NCBI GenBank assembly: GCA_022478985.1
Contig: JAKSZP010012209.1
Coordinates: forward strand, 23,861-87,860
Length of the DNA: 64,000 nt
DNA from: Massospora cicadina
Lineage: Eukaryota > Entomophthoromycota > Entomophthoromycetes > Entomophthorales > Entomophthoraceae
Direction of reading: 5' to 3'
The notes below the pieces were generated by a model. That model did no database searches. It saw nothing but the letters and a program-made list of their open reading frames with translations, and was not told the origin of the DNA. Positions 56,530 through 64,000 of this stretch are shown here, one piece after another. The translations under genes and the position numbers were made by a program. The stretch's first letter is position 1; each line of letters begins with the position of its first letter.

Positions 56530-57242
56530 TCTCTCTTTGCAGATTAATTAAATAAAAAAATGAAAAACAAGTATTAACCCAATGAAATTACTGCTATTTG
56601 CCTCACCTTGGATCAACTAATGAAAAACACTAAAGTTATGTGATGGAAGATGTATAATATTGAGGGAACAACGAAAATTACACTCACAACTTCTATTTAT
56701 CCAGGATATTATGCAAGTTCATTAAGTAGTATTATATGAAGGTCTACTCAAGGATTTAAAGTTAATTTAACAAGGGTTTTCATATGGAATCCCTACAGTT
56801 CAATATTCAAGATGTATTGATGAAACGCCACAGATGTCCAGCGCATCAGCCCTATAAGCCCACTACTAACTACCAGTTGGTCAAGCCTAGTTGGGCTTAT
56901 CATACAGTGTCTATATAATATAGGGCCCTTACCAGATAGCTTAAATTTTAAATACATTATAGTAGCAGTCAATAAACTTACTAAGTGAGTTAAAGCTCGA
57001 ATAATTAGGGATCTGGGAGCAATATCAACTGAAAATTTAATAATAGAACAGGTGAACACTCGCACAGCTTTTCCACAAGTCATTCTCATAAATAATGCCA
57101 GTAATTTTCACACCATAAGTTGTTCCCAAGATGATTGATCTAATAAAATCCGCAGAGTTCCCATCATCTCTTACCATCCCAAAAACCACTGGAATGGTGG
57201 AAGTTGCCAATTTTACTTTGTACAATCCATTTGGAAGTTTTT
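56530..57242 (+). pseudogene. Element D integrase, part before LINE E2
   Basis: RCPAHQPYKPTTNYQL (56836 on) is the C-x-x-CQxxKP block (second Cys changed). SLNFKYIIVAVNKLTKxVKA (56938 on) is the first catalytic block (VVVDRxTKxxxF; D changed to N). AFPQVILINNASNFHTI (57067 on) is the second (SDNGxxF), and YHPK followed in another frame by TTGMVEVANFTLYNPFGSF (57176 on) is the YHPQTNGQVER block with its Glu. LINE E2 interrupts after WKFLKKLFIS. Confidence 0.75.
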
Positions 57243-57260
57243 AAAAAAATTATTTATCTC
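57243..57260 (+). repeat. Left target duplication of LINE E2
   Basis: AAAAAAATTATTTATCTC, identical over 18 bases to 62540-62557. Confidence 0.93.
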
Positions 57261-57596
57261 ATTCTTTTCTTTCTCGTTGCAAACACTTTTGCAACCTATT
57301 CAATTCAAGACTGAATCTAGTTTGATAATCTCACAGAGGAGATTAGTCTGCGCCCATGTCAGGGAGCAGTTGGGCAAGCAAGGCAAGAGGAGCAGGCGGA
57401 AGGCCCGCGGCCTCCAACGTTTGAAAACGCCCCAGAGAATCCGCGGAATAGACAAAAATCTCAAAAACTGGCGGTCACAATTTCCCCGGAGATACTCATG
57501 TGGCAAGCACGATGCAACCAGTACATCAACACGCCACACTCCCAGCCACTTTTGTCGGTGGAATTTGGAGTCTGTGTGTATCTGGACATCTAAAAA

Positions 57597-58770
57597 ATGG
57601 CCTTATGGGAAAAATTTTGTGAAGATGTACACAAAATTTTCCCAACCATGGTGTACGTTGCACCTCACTCCATGTTGCGCAGTTGGCTGGACCTAGGTTT
57701 TGAAAGCAAAATAGCAGCAGATGAGGCTGCAGCAGTGCGCATAGTGGTCGACCTCCCCAAAGGGCAATGGGTCATCAAAACCAAATGCACCAGATGGACA
57801 AAATCAAACCAAATTTTCCTCACGTTTGACTTTTTGCCTACTATAGTAAAACGTGACATTTTGGAGCAACACCTGAAAGATGGTCTCGCCATATATGGCG
57901 AAATACAATCTTTTGAAATGCAACGCTTCATGCTGATGCCACACCTGTGCACTGGCAAAGCCATTGAAGTTCTGACCCCAACTGAGGAGATCACGAAGGA
58001 CCTAACCCAGATCCTGCACTCCACTTTTATTAATATTGCAGGGCATACCACCCACCCATTCCAGGTAACCGTGGACAGCGCGCCCCCCATTCGCACCCAC
58101 TGTGATGCGTTTGGCCATAAGGCGCATGCATGCCCCATCAAGGAGGGCGTCACATTCCAAGAGCACCCCTCAGCGGCCATGGCCAGCGGAGAGGCGCACT
58201 ACAAACCAACCGCAAGCACCAAGGAGGCTTTCCCGTGGGGAGCACAAGGCTGCTACCTATTGGTAAAGCCCATCTCCCCACAGGAGCGGAAGAAGGCCAA
58301 GCAGGCCCATAGGGCCGCAGCCAAGGAAGCAGCCAAGGCCACCACCGCCATCCCACACTTACAACGCCAGGAGGACATGGAGACCTTCGCGGTGGAAGCA
58401 ACTCAGGAATCCATCATCCAATCAGATTGGGAAGCCCATGCCAAGTGGGCCACTCAATCTGAGGATCTGATGGGAGATTTGATCTCACCCAATCGCTGCA
58501 CCCAAGCTCCAGTTGAAACTGACTTGGGACCTATCCCAACTGAAAAAAATTTTTTTTGACCCACTCGACAGTGCACCAAACTCATCCGCACCACAAAAAA
58601 TTCATCTGACGTCAGGAAAACAGAAAGCAAAGGCCAAAGCCAACGCAACTCTTTCTGCAAATATCAACAAAAACCCTGATAGCATTGCTGCTAACACCAG
58701 CGCTGCTGTGAAGGCCCATGGGGATCTAGAGGAGGCTGGTGGGCCTGGGTGCCCACCCCCTCACACCTAA
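57597..58770 (+). pseudogene. LINE E2 ORF1, one frameshift, altered knuckle
   Basis: The frame 57597-58559 (320 codons) covers the central conserved region (LWEKFCEDVHKIFPTMVY) to the acidic/alanine-rich part. A TAA just before it (CAA in E1) cuts off the N-terminal piece. At the knuckle the first Cys is Arg (PPIRTHCDAFGHKAHACP), so zinc binding should be lost. After the A/T run at 58543-58557 the +1 frame continues open to TAA at 58768-58770 (DPLDSAPNSSAPQKIHL, then NATLSANINKNPDSIAAN). E1 shows the same split. Confidence 0.8.
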
Positions 58771-58794
58771 GGTGCAAAGGGGAAACCTTCACTC

Positions 58795-59540
58795 TAGGGA
58801 TGTTGAATATTGCTAGACTCAAGGCCTCCCTGTCCTGGGCTAGGAAACTGAGTTTTTTACAACACAATTTACCCGTGGATATCCTGGCCATCCAGGAGTC
58901 CCACTGTCCACGAGGTTCTGAGGAAGCTTGGAAAACAATGCTCCTCCCATCCCTATCCTTTTGGTCAAAGCACTGTGGGGTGCTAATTCAGAAAAATAAT
59001 TTTTTCAAATTCAGATCCTCAGAAACATTCCTAAATGGCTGAGTGCTCATCTTCACCTTCTCGTGGGCTGATGTTGCACATGCAATTGTCAACATCTATG
59101 CCCCAAATGGTGCACACAAGCGTCGGAAATTTTTCTCATCAGTCAAATCCCTCCCGCTACCCCCTGATTCTTTCCTAGTTGGCGACATGAACTGTTGGCT
59201 AACCTCACCAACGGACTGGTGGCCTCCCTCACCCCATGCCCCACAGGGTCACGTAGAACTACGCGTTCTAAAAGCCACCCTTGGGTTAATGGATGCGCTG
59301 CCATGACATGCCCCACTGCTCAAAAACATGACGCGTCCCCACATCCACAACGGCCAATTAAGGTCCATGACCCGCATTGACCTTATTCTAATGCCGGTGA
59401 AATTCCAACCCCACATCTCCCACTTCAAAACAACGAAAATGGAATTCTCCGACCACTGACTGGTCTCAATAATCTACCACTTACCTGTCACAGTTGTAAA
59501 GGCCCCACATTGGTGCAAAATCTGCCCCCCCGAGCTCATG
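58795..59540 (+). pseudogene. LINE E2 endonuclease, broken
   Basis: LGMLNIARLKASLSWARKLS, VDILAIQESHCPRGSEEAW (catalytic Glu), IVNIYAPNGAHKRRKFF, FLVGDMNCWLTSPTDWW (59177 on), MTRIDLILMPVKF-type SRID region (reads TRIDLILMP near 59370) and FSDHxLVSI near 59447. TGA at 59040, 59304 and one inside the SDH block (59457 region, CAA in E1) break it. Less damaged than E1 at the SRID site. Confidence 0.82.
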
Positions 59541-61345
59541 TCGCCAAGATTTTCCATGTGGGTGGAAGAGGCAACTTTGGCAAAATTGTTTGTTGCACCA
59601 TTTTGCGCGGACCCCATTTCCACACTGGCAACTTTCAAAGAGGACACATCCGCCACTATTGCCATCTCTCCTCCAGACACTCATGAGCCACATCAGCGGT
59701 TATCTCGTGCGCTCTGGCGGAATTGGCCCACTGGAGTCCAACATTCCAGCCACGGGATACAGCCCTGCATGGGGCTGGAAGTGGGCAGAGGCAGCCACCC
59801 ACCTCAACGCACTCGAAAGGCAATACAAACATCAGGTTTATGTCCAATACAGGGCCACACGCATCACTAAAGGTGACAAGTGCACCACATACTTCTTTAA
59901 AAAAAATTTGGCACCATGCCAGAGCGTGGCCTGCACACAGGTGCGAAGATTGGATAATTCCATTGTGGATATACTGGCTGAAGTGGCAAACAAAATGCTA
60001 AATATTACTCTGAGTTATACCGAGCTGAACCAATTCAGCCAGCTGAAATGGCAGAATTTCTTGACCGAGCTCATATTTGCACCATTTTCTGATACCTGGA
60101 AATAATGAATTTAATTACTCCGAACAAATTATGGACAGCCATTCGCGGTGCGCCAAACTGAAAATGCCCAGGCTCAGATGGCATTCCATATGAGTTCTAC
60201 AAAAAATATCTCTAATATATATCCCCATTGCTGCTAGCCTCACTTAACCAAAGCCTGTTGAAAATGCGCCTCCTACCAGTAGGACATGAGGCCTTTACTG
60301 TCACACTCTCCAAGAAAGGGGATAAGCTTGACTTAGCCAACTGGCGCCCCATTTCTCTAACAAAAGCAGACACCAAAATTTTAACAAAAATCATGACTAA
60401 CCGTTTAGGGACTGTAGCATCTGCCACCATCTCCCCAGAACAATTAGGTTTCATCCCCAGAAGGTCGATTTGGGATAACGTGCACTCCGTGGCTAATGCA
60501 TGTCAGTCCACAGCCTCTGGGGCACTGGTATTCTTGGACCAACAAAAGGCCTACAATAGAGTAAACTGGGAATACCTAAGGGCCTGCCTCCATCAATTCC
60601 GCCTACCCCCCACTTCATAAACTGAGTAATACTGCTCACAGAATCTGCGACAATGGCAGTGCGTGGCCCAGGCTTCCTAACGGAAGTAGTCCGCCCTCAA
60701 AGGGGCTTGTAACAAGGGGACCCCCTCAGCCCACTCTTATACAACTTCAGCCTTGACCCACTACTGCGAAATGTGAATGCCCAACTCACTGGGGTCCATG
60801 TGCCAGGCCAAACCCCAGTCAAGATGATGTCATTTGCAGATGATTGCGTGGTGGGGGTGTCTAATAACAAAAATGCACGCGCGCTTGAATCTCTCATCCA
60901 GGAATATTCCCGGGTAAGCAACGCGGCACTGAACGCCTCCAAAACCGAAATCATCCTCCTTGGTCAGTTTCAGAACTGCTGGGCCCCAGCAATTAGTTCC
61001 CAACCCAGCCATATCTGCTCGCCCACATCCACGCCTTACTAACTCAACACACACCACTCCACTGGTGCTCCCCTTCATGCCACGTCCTACCATAGGACTG
61101 GTGCGCCATCTGGGCGTGTGGATGGAGGCAGGCAGATATGCGTCAGCAGTAATGGAGTGCCATATACTGGACAACGTGATGAAGCGAATCGCCTCTCTCA
61201 GAGCCCACCCTATTACCCTCACTGGCAGGGTTGTTCTTGCCAACTCTATGCTCCTATCCAAAGTCTGGTTCGGAGCCCACGCCATCCCCTTCTCCCCAAG
61301 CTTCTTCAAATCCCTGTATGCTTTGCTGCAAGGATGGCTTTGGTA
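59541..61345 (+). pseudogene. LINE E2 reverse transcriptase, broken
   Basis: Linker: ARALWRNWPTGVQHSS/GYSPAWGWKWAEAATHLNA (59750 on). RT: KCPGSDGIPYEFYK near 60165 (PGPDG with Pro changed to Ser), KKGDKLDLANWRPISL (60318), LGFIPRRSIWDNVHSVANAC, LVFLDQQKAYNRVNW (60527; motif A), GLxQGDPLSPLLYN with an in-frame TAA for the Gln (60707), and FADDCVVGVSNN (60833; catalytic). A deletion near 60610 shifts the frame. Confidence 0.85.
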
Positions 61346-62290
61346 GGCCGCCCTCCACCAGTATGGCTAGAGGTCATGTTTGGCCCTCATCATCAAGGTG
61401 GCATGGGCCTGCTTGACTTCAAAGCCCATGCTGGCAAGATCCTGGGCACCTGGATCGCGGCTGTCACCGCTCCTACACTCCCATCCCAACACTGGTCCCG
61501 CGCGGCCCACTCCAACTTCTCCCGAGCCTTGGGCCTCAACAATCCATCAAACCCCCACTCCTTGATGAAATACCTCGCATCACACACATCGGACACAGGT
61601 CCTCACGGGACTAAAACCCACTACAAACGAATCCTACTCTCCATGTAAAGCGCAGAGTGGAGAATTTGTATTAGCAGACATACAACCTGAAGAGGCCGCC
61701 CCTCTCCTCAATTCACACAAGAGGTACAGGGGCTACCCATCCATGATGGAGTGATCCCCATTAGACCCCATGTCCTATCCAGGGTGGACTACCTGGACAT
61801 GATGGACATCCCTTATTCCACTGAGACCCAAAAGACTATCTGGAAATATGCACACCATCCTCTGTTGCAGCCTCAAGTCCGCTCCCATGTGTGGCGCTGC
61901 CTGAGGCGGGTGTATCATACAGCTGAGAGCTCTAATGCTTTACACTCATCCTGTGTCATGTGTGGCCATTATGGAACGCTGTTCCACCGCGCGGAGAAGT
62001 GCCCCACCTCTAAAGTGATATGGCGCGAAGTTCAACGTCTGCTGGGCCAGGATCAAACGCATCCCTTCAGTCTGTCAAGAGATATGTTTGCTTTATCAAT
62101 GGCCTCCCCCCTTCCACCCTCCCTCCGTGCTCTGGTGGTTGCAATCGCCATGTGGACTATCCACATGATTGTCTTGGATGCCATCGCTGGCTCCATCCCC
62201 ACCCTCCCAGAAGCTGTCCACAGATTCTGGTATCATTTGGTGGACCACTTTCAAGCGTGGATGTTTGGATACCTCCCACCGCATCGCTGA
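61346..62290 (+). pseudogene. LINE E2 C-terminal region with intact zinc finger
   Basis: The frame 61751-62290 (179 codons) is open: VDYLDMMDIPYSTETQKT, LLQPQVRSHVWRCLRRVYHT, then CVMCGHYGTLFHRAEKCP, a complete C-x2-C-x7-H-x4-C finger, and AMWTIHMIVLDAIAGSIPTL to DHFQAWMFGYLPPHR and TGA. This is the best preserved C-terminus of this LINE type and defines the protein end. Confidence 0.82.
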
Positions 62291-62422
62291 CAGCTGGTCT
62301 CCTCCTGGTTCCCAGTCTGGTTCATCAAATCAGACCCCTTCCTCCACACGTGCTCAATAGTGGCTACGGCCCCTTCACACGTTCCCTCCCCCTCCCCATA
62401 AGTGGCGTTCCCGCTGACAACA

Positions 62423-62539
62423 AGAGATAGCATCGCTTCTCTGGGGTGCCTCCCCTGGTTTTAAGTTTGTCTTTCCTGAGTCATATTCGGAAGTGTCCGT
62501 CCCATGGTCAGCCTTCCCCGCAATAAATTTAAAATTTAA
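62423..62539 (+). other. LINE E2 3' hairpin and tail
   Basis: AGAGA (62423-62427) and TCTCT (62438-62442) with AGC/GCT inside, as in E1; GGGGTGCC follows. Tail GTGTCCGTCCCATGGTCAGC then AATAAATTTAAAATTT. Confidence 0.65.
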
Positions 62540-62557
62540 AAAAAAATTATTTATCTC
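62540..62557 (+). repeat. Right target duplication of LINE E2
   Basis: AAAAAAATTATTTATCTC, identical to 57243-57260. The A-run is two bases longer on the left, so the exact LINE end is ambiguous by two bases. Confidence 0.93.
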
Positions 62558-63062
62558 TATAGCCATATACATAACTCAATTGTTTTTGCTTACAATATCA
62601 GTTACTAAGGTGGTACAATATATTCACCCTTCCAGATATTTTATGGTTGACAACATGAACTACTTACTTTACTATATTCTATTACTACTTATGAGGATGT
62701 AATTTGGCCTTCTATGTACTTTGAATGATTGGTGAAACTTCTAATCTAAATCAGACTGAGGTCTATTGAGAAGCTTTAACTAGGAAATCAACCAGAAAGA
62801 AAGAGATGACTTGCATAGGGTGATAGCGATGAGCTTTGCATCTGTCAATAAAGTCACTCGTTACAATACTTATGATTTGGTAGGACGCATAAATTAGCCA
62901 CTATATGATAAAAGCTTACATTTTACTTTACTGGGTCACTGCTGAAACATATATTTTTAGAGCCTGTTCAACGGGGGGAAAGTTAATTGCATTCATGACA
63001 AATTTCTATCATTTATCACAAACCAGATAGCTGTCTTATTAAAATTCAATTGATATATCATT
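62558..63062 (+). pseudogene. Element D integrase, part after LINE E2
   Basis: Continues the frame broken at 57242: LFIS then IAIYITQLFLLTISVTKVVQ and HPSRYFMVDNMNY (62554-62660), matching the block AWNxxxHxSTGxSPFxLxYG. Further on, VTRYNTYDLVGRIN and LFNGGKVNCIHDK resemble the GDLVxL...G-x-Y-x-V tail of Ty3 integrases. No chromodomain seen. Confidence 0.65.
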
Positions 63063-63073
63063 CAAGGGGGAAG
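63063..63073 (+). other. Polypurine tract of element D
   Basis: CAAGGGGGAAG lies directly before the TG start of the 3' LTR. It is the expected primer for plus-strand synthesis. Confidence 0.65.
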
Positions 63074-64000
63074 TGTTAGAAAATCAATGGCCTAATTACT
63101 GATATTTTAATCAAAGTAATAATAATTAACAACTCTTTTATATAATTAACCCTAAAATGGATTGCATTATAATCAACCCTGCAACTTACCATTCAAAACA
63201 TTTCTTACAATTCAACTCCCTACTATAATTACATTGGACAAAGATCAATAGTTCATATCACAAAGAGTCTGGTCATCCAAAATAAGTATTTTGACTATAA
63301 GTATCATTTGCTTATTCTAAAAAAGAAATCACTTTTATAATTAGAAAATGTCAGCTATTTGTATACATCTTTAACTAGTCTTACCTACGCTAAAAATTGG
63401 AGAGCTTAATGCATAGTTGTGCTATAAGGTGAAGCTAAGTGTTAGATTGGCCAACAAATATCTGTGCCCTTATCATAAAGAAAGAACTCATGTTAAACCC
63501 CTCACCTGTGAGCATGTCAACCCTGGTCCCAAGTCAAGACCATTTTAATACAGGCTTTTGGGAGCGGTCAAAACCTCTTGAACCAAAAGCAGTACTTCAT
63601 GGCGATCTTCCTCAACAAAAGAGGAAGTCATTATAATTTTTACTATAAAAATTTTACACTAGCTCTCAACCATCTTTTAATGCTAGATGTATTTCTTATA
63701 CTTAGCATTAGTTAAATCATCTCTGCCCTTGAGTCCTTATTTGACGTCGTACTCATATGATTAGGCTCAAGTAGATCTTTGGTAACTAAGAAATAATGGT
63801 GGCCTTGAACAAAATCCCTGCGGCTATACAAATATATTCTTTACTTCTCAAAACCCTCACCTGACTTTGTATATGCTTTTTAAAGAAAAGTGTAAGCACA
63901 TACCTATCTTTTCATTTAAAAAAGTCATCGTCACACCATGGCTCATGCTATAAGCAACTCACAGATGAGGGGAACGAGAACTGTGGGCAAAAGAAAGGTC
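63074..64000 (+). repeat. 3' LTR of element D (continues past window end)
   Basis: Starts TGTTAGAAAATCAATGGCC right after the polypurine tract. AT-rich, no coding potential; at least 927 bases. The right boundary lies outside the window. No ORF in it can be supported. Confidence 0.6.

Larger units (their letters stand above)
57261..62539 (+). mobile_element. LINE E2, near-full-length sibling of E1
   Basis: 5.28 kb between perfect 18-bp duplications. Starts ATTCTTTTCTTTCTCG and ends GCAATAAATTTAAAATTT. Same layout as E1. It shares with E1 the TGA codons at 59040 and 59304, the frame offset in the A/T run at 58543-58557 and the slip before the RT, but has its own private lesions. It sits inside the integrase of gypsy element D, whose reading continues on the far side. 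Confidence 0.95.
49996..64000 (+). mobile_element. Ty3/gypsy-like LTR retrotransposon D, multiply interrupted
   Basis: Plus-strand order: primer site, gag, protease (53.57 kb), RT (54.6-55.2), RNase H (56.0-56.4), integrase (56.8-57.24 and 62.56-63.05), polypurine tract (63063-63073), 3' LTR. Interrupted by a minus-strand copia-like LTR (52.67-53.51), a plus-strand LTR (about 55.38-55.87) and LINE E2 (57261-62539). AT-rich and broken throughout. The 3' LTR runs past the window end. Confidence 0.78.

Noticed and set aside
57277..57696. 139-codon frame at the start of LINE E2 as a separate gene
   Set aside because: It overlaps the ORF1 start in another frame and shows no similarity to the conserved ORF1 N-terminus of E3/E4; best seen as decayed leader plus out-of-frame ORF1.
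57665..58180. Minus-strand 171-codon open frame (also 39952-40500, 60830-61309, 6925-7332)
   Set aside because: Antisense shadows of LINE ORF1 and RT coding sequence; peptides show no motif and the plus strand carries the conserved domains.
1..64000. tRNA, rRNA, CRISPR arrays, operons or bacterial promoters
   Set aside because: No cloverleaf-like B-box/A-box pair, rRNA core, or regular direct-repeat/spacer series was seen; the content is eukaryotic retroelements.

Overview
This 64 kb window looks like a repeat graveyard from a eukaryote. Every stretch I can interpret is a transposable element or a fragment of one, and I find no convincing host gene, tRNA, rRNA or CRISPR array. The most likely source is a fungus with a large repeat-rich genome. 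The grounds are LINEs with a CCHC-knuckle ORF1, an endonuclease, an RT and a C-terminal CxxC...HxxxxC finger (like the fungal Tad1 group), together with old Ty3/gypsy elements, one of which keeps a chromodomain-like tail. The species call is inference. The old LTR elements are AT-rich and full of stops; the younger LINE copies are visibly GC-richer.

Layout. 1-1.5 kb: 5' end of a minus-strand LTR element (G; LTR, primer binding site, gag). 1.53-11.37 kb: an older 5'-truncated LINE (E0) split by a nearly full-length LINE (E1, 3227-8490) flanked by a perfect 18-bp target duplication. 11.37-21.35 kb: a minus-strand Ty3/gypsy element (B) with both LTRs partly present, split at 15.6-17.6 kb by a 2-kb element (H). 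H has a 16-bp target duplication, one long non-RT reading frame and a 3' tail like that of the LINEs. 21.4-46.6 kb: best read as one minus-strand Ty3/gypsy element (C). Its 5' LTR lies at 45.4-46.6 kb and an LTR copy at 21.4-22.7 kb. It is split by a second type of LINE (F, about 22.9-29.97 kb) and by a 10-kb tandem of two LINEs (E4 then E3, 31.74-41.82 kb) inside its integrase. LINE F itself carries an LTR insertion in its endonuclease and a short H-related insertion (K) in its RT. 46.6-50 kb: unresolved sequence plus a small intact 177-codon ORF (J) with a possible LINE-like tail. 50-64 kb: a plus-strand Ty3/gypsy element (D) with gag, protease, RT, RNase H, integrase, polypurine tract and 3' LTR. 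D is interrupted by a copia-like LTR, another LTR, and LINE E2 (57261-62539; 18-bp target duplication).

How the parts work together. The autonomous parts are LINE ORF1 and EN-RT. The Tad-like copies share a 3' end made of a covarying hairpin, a short G-rich motif and a tail ending in AATAAA. H and K (and perhaps J) end in a similar tail but encode no RT, so they look like passengers copied by the LINE machinery. H and K also share a conserved C-terminal protein block, which makes them a mobile ORF family. This is the least familiar thing in the window. Of the long retroelement ORFs only E3 ORF1 (433 codons) is intact; every endonuclease-RT frame seen is broken.
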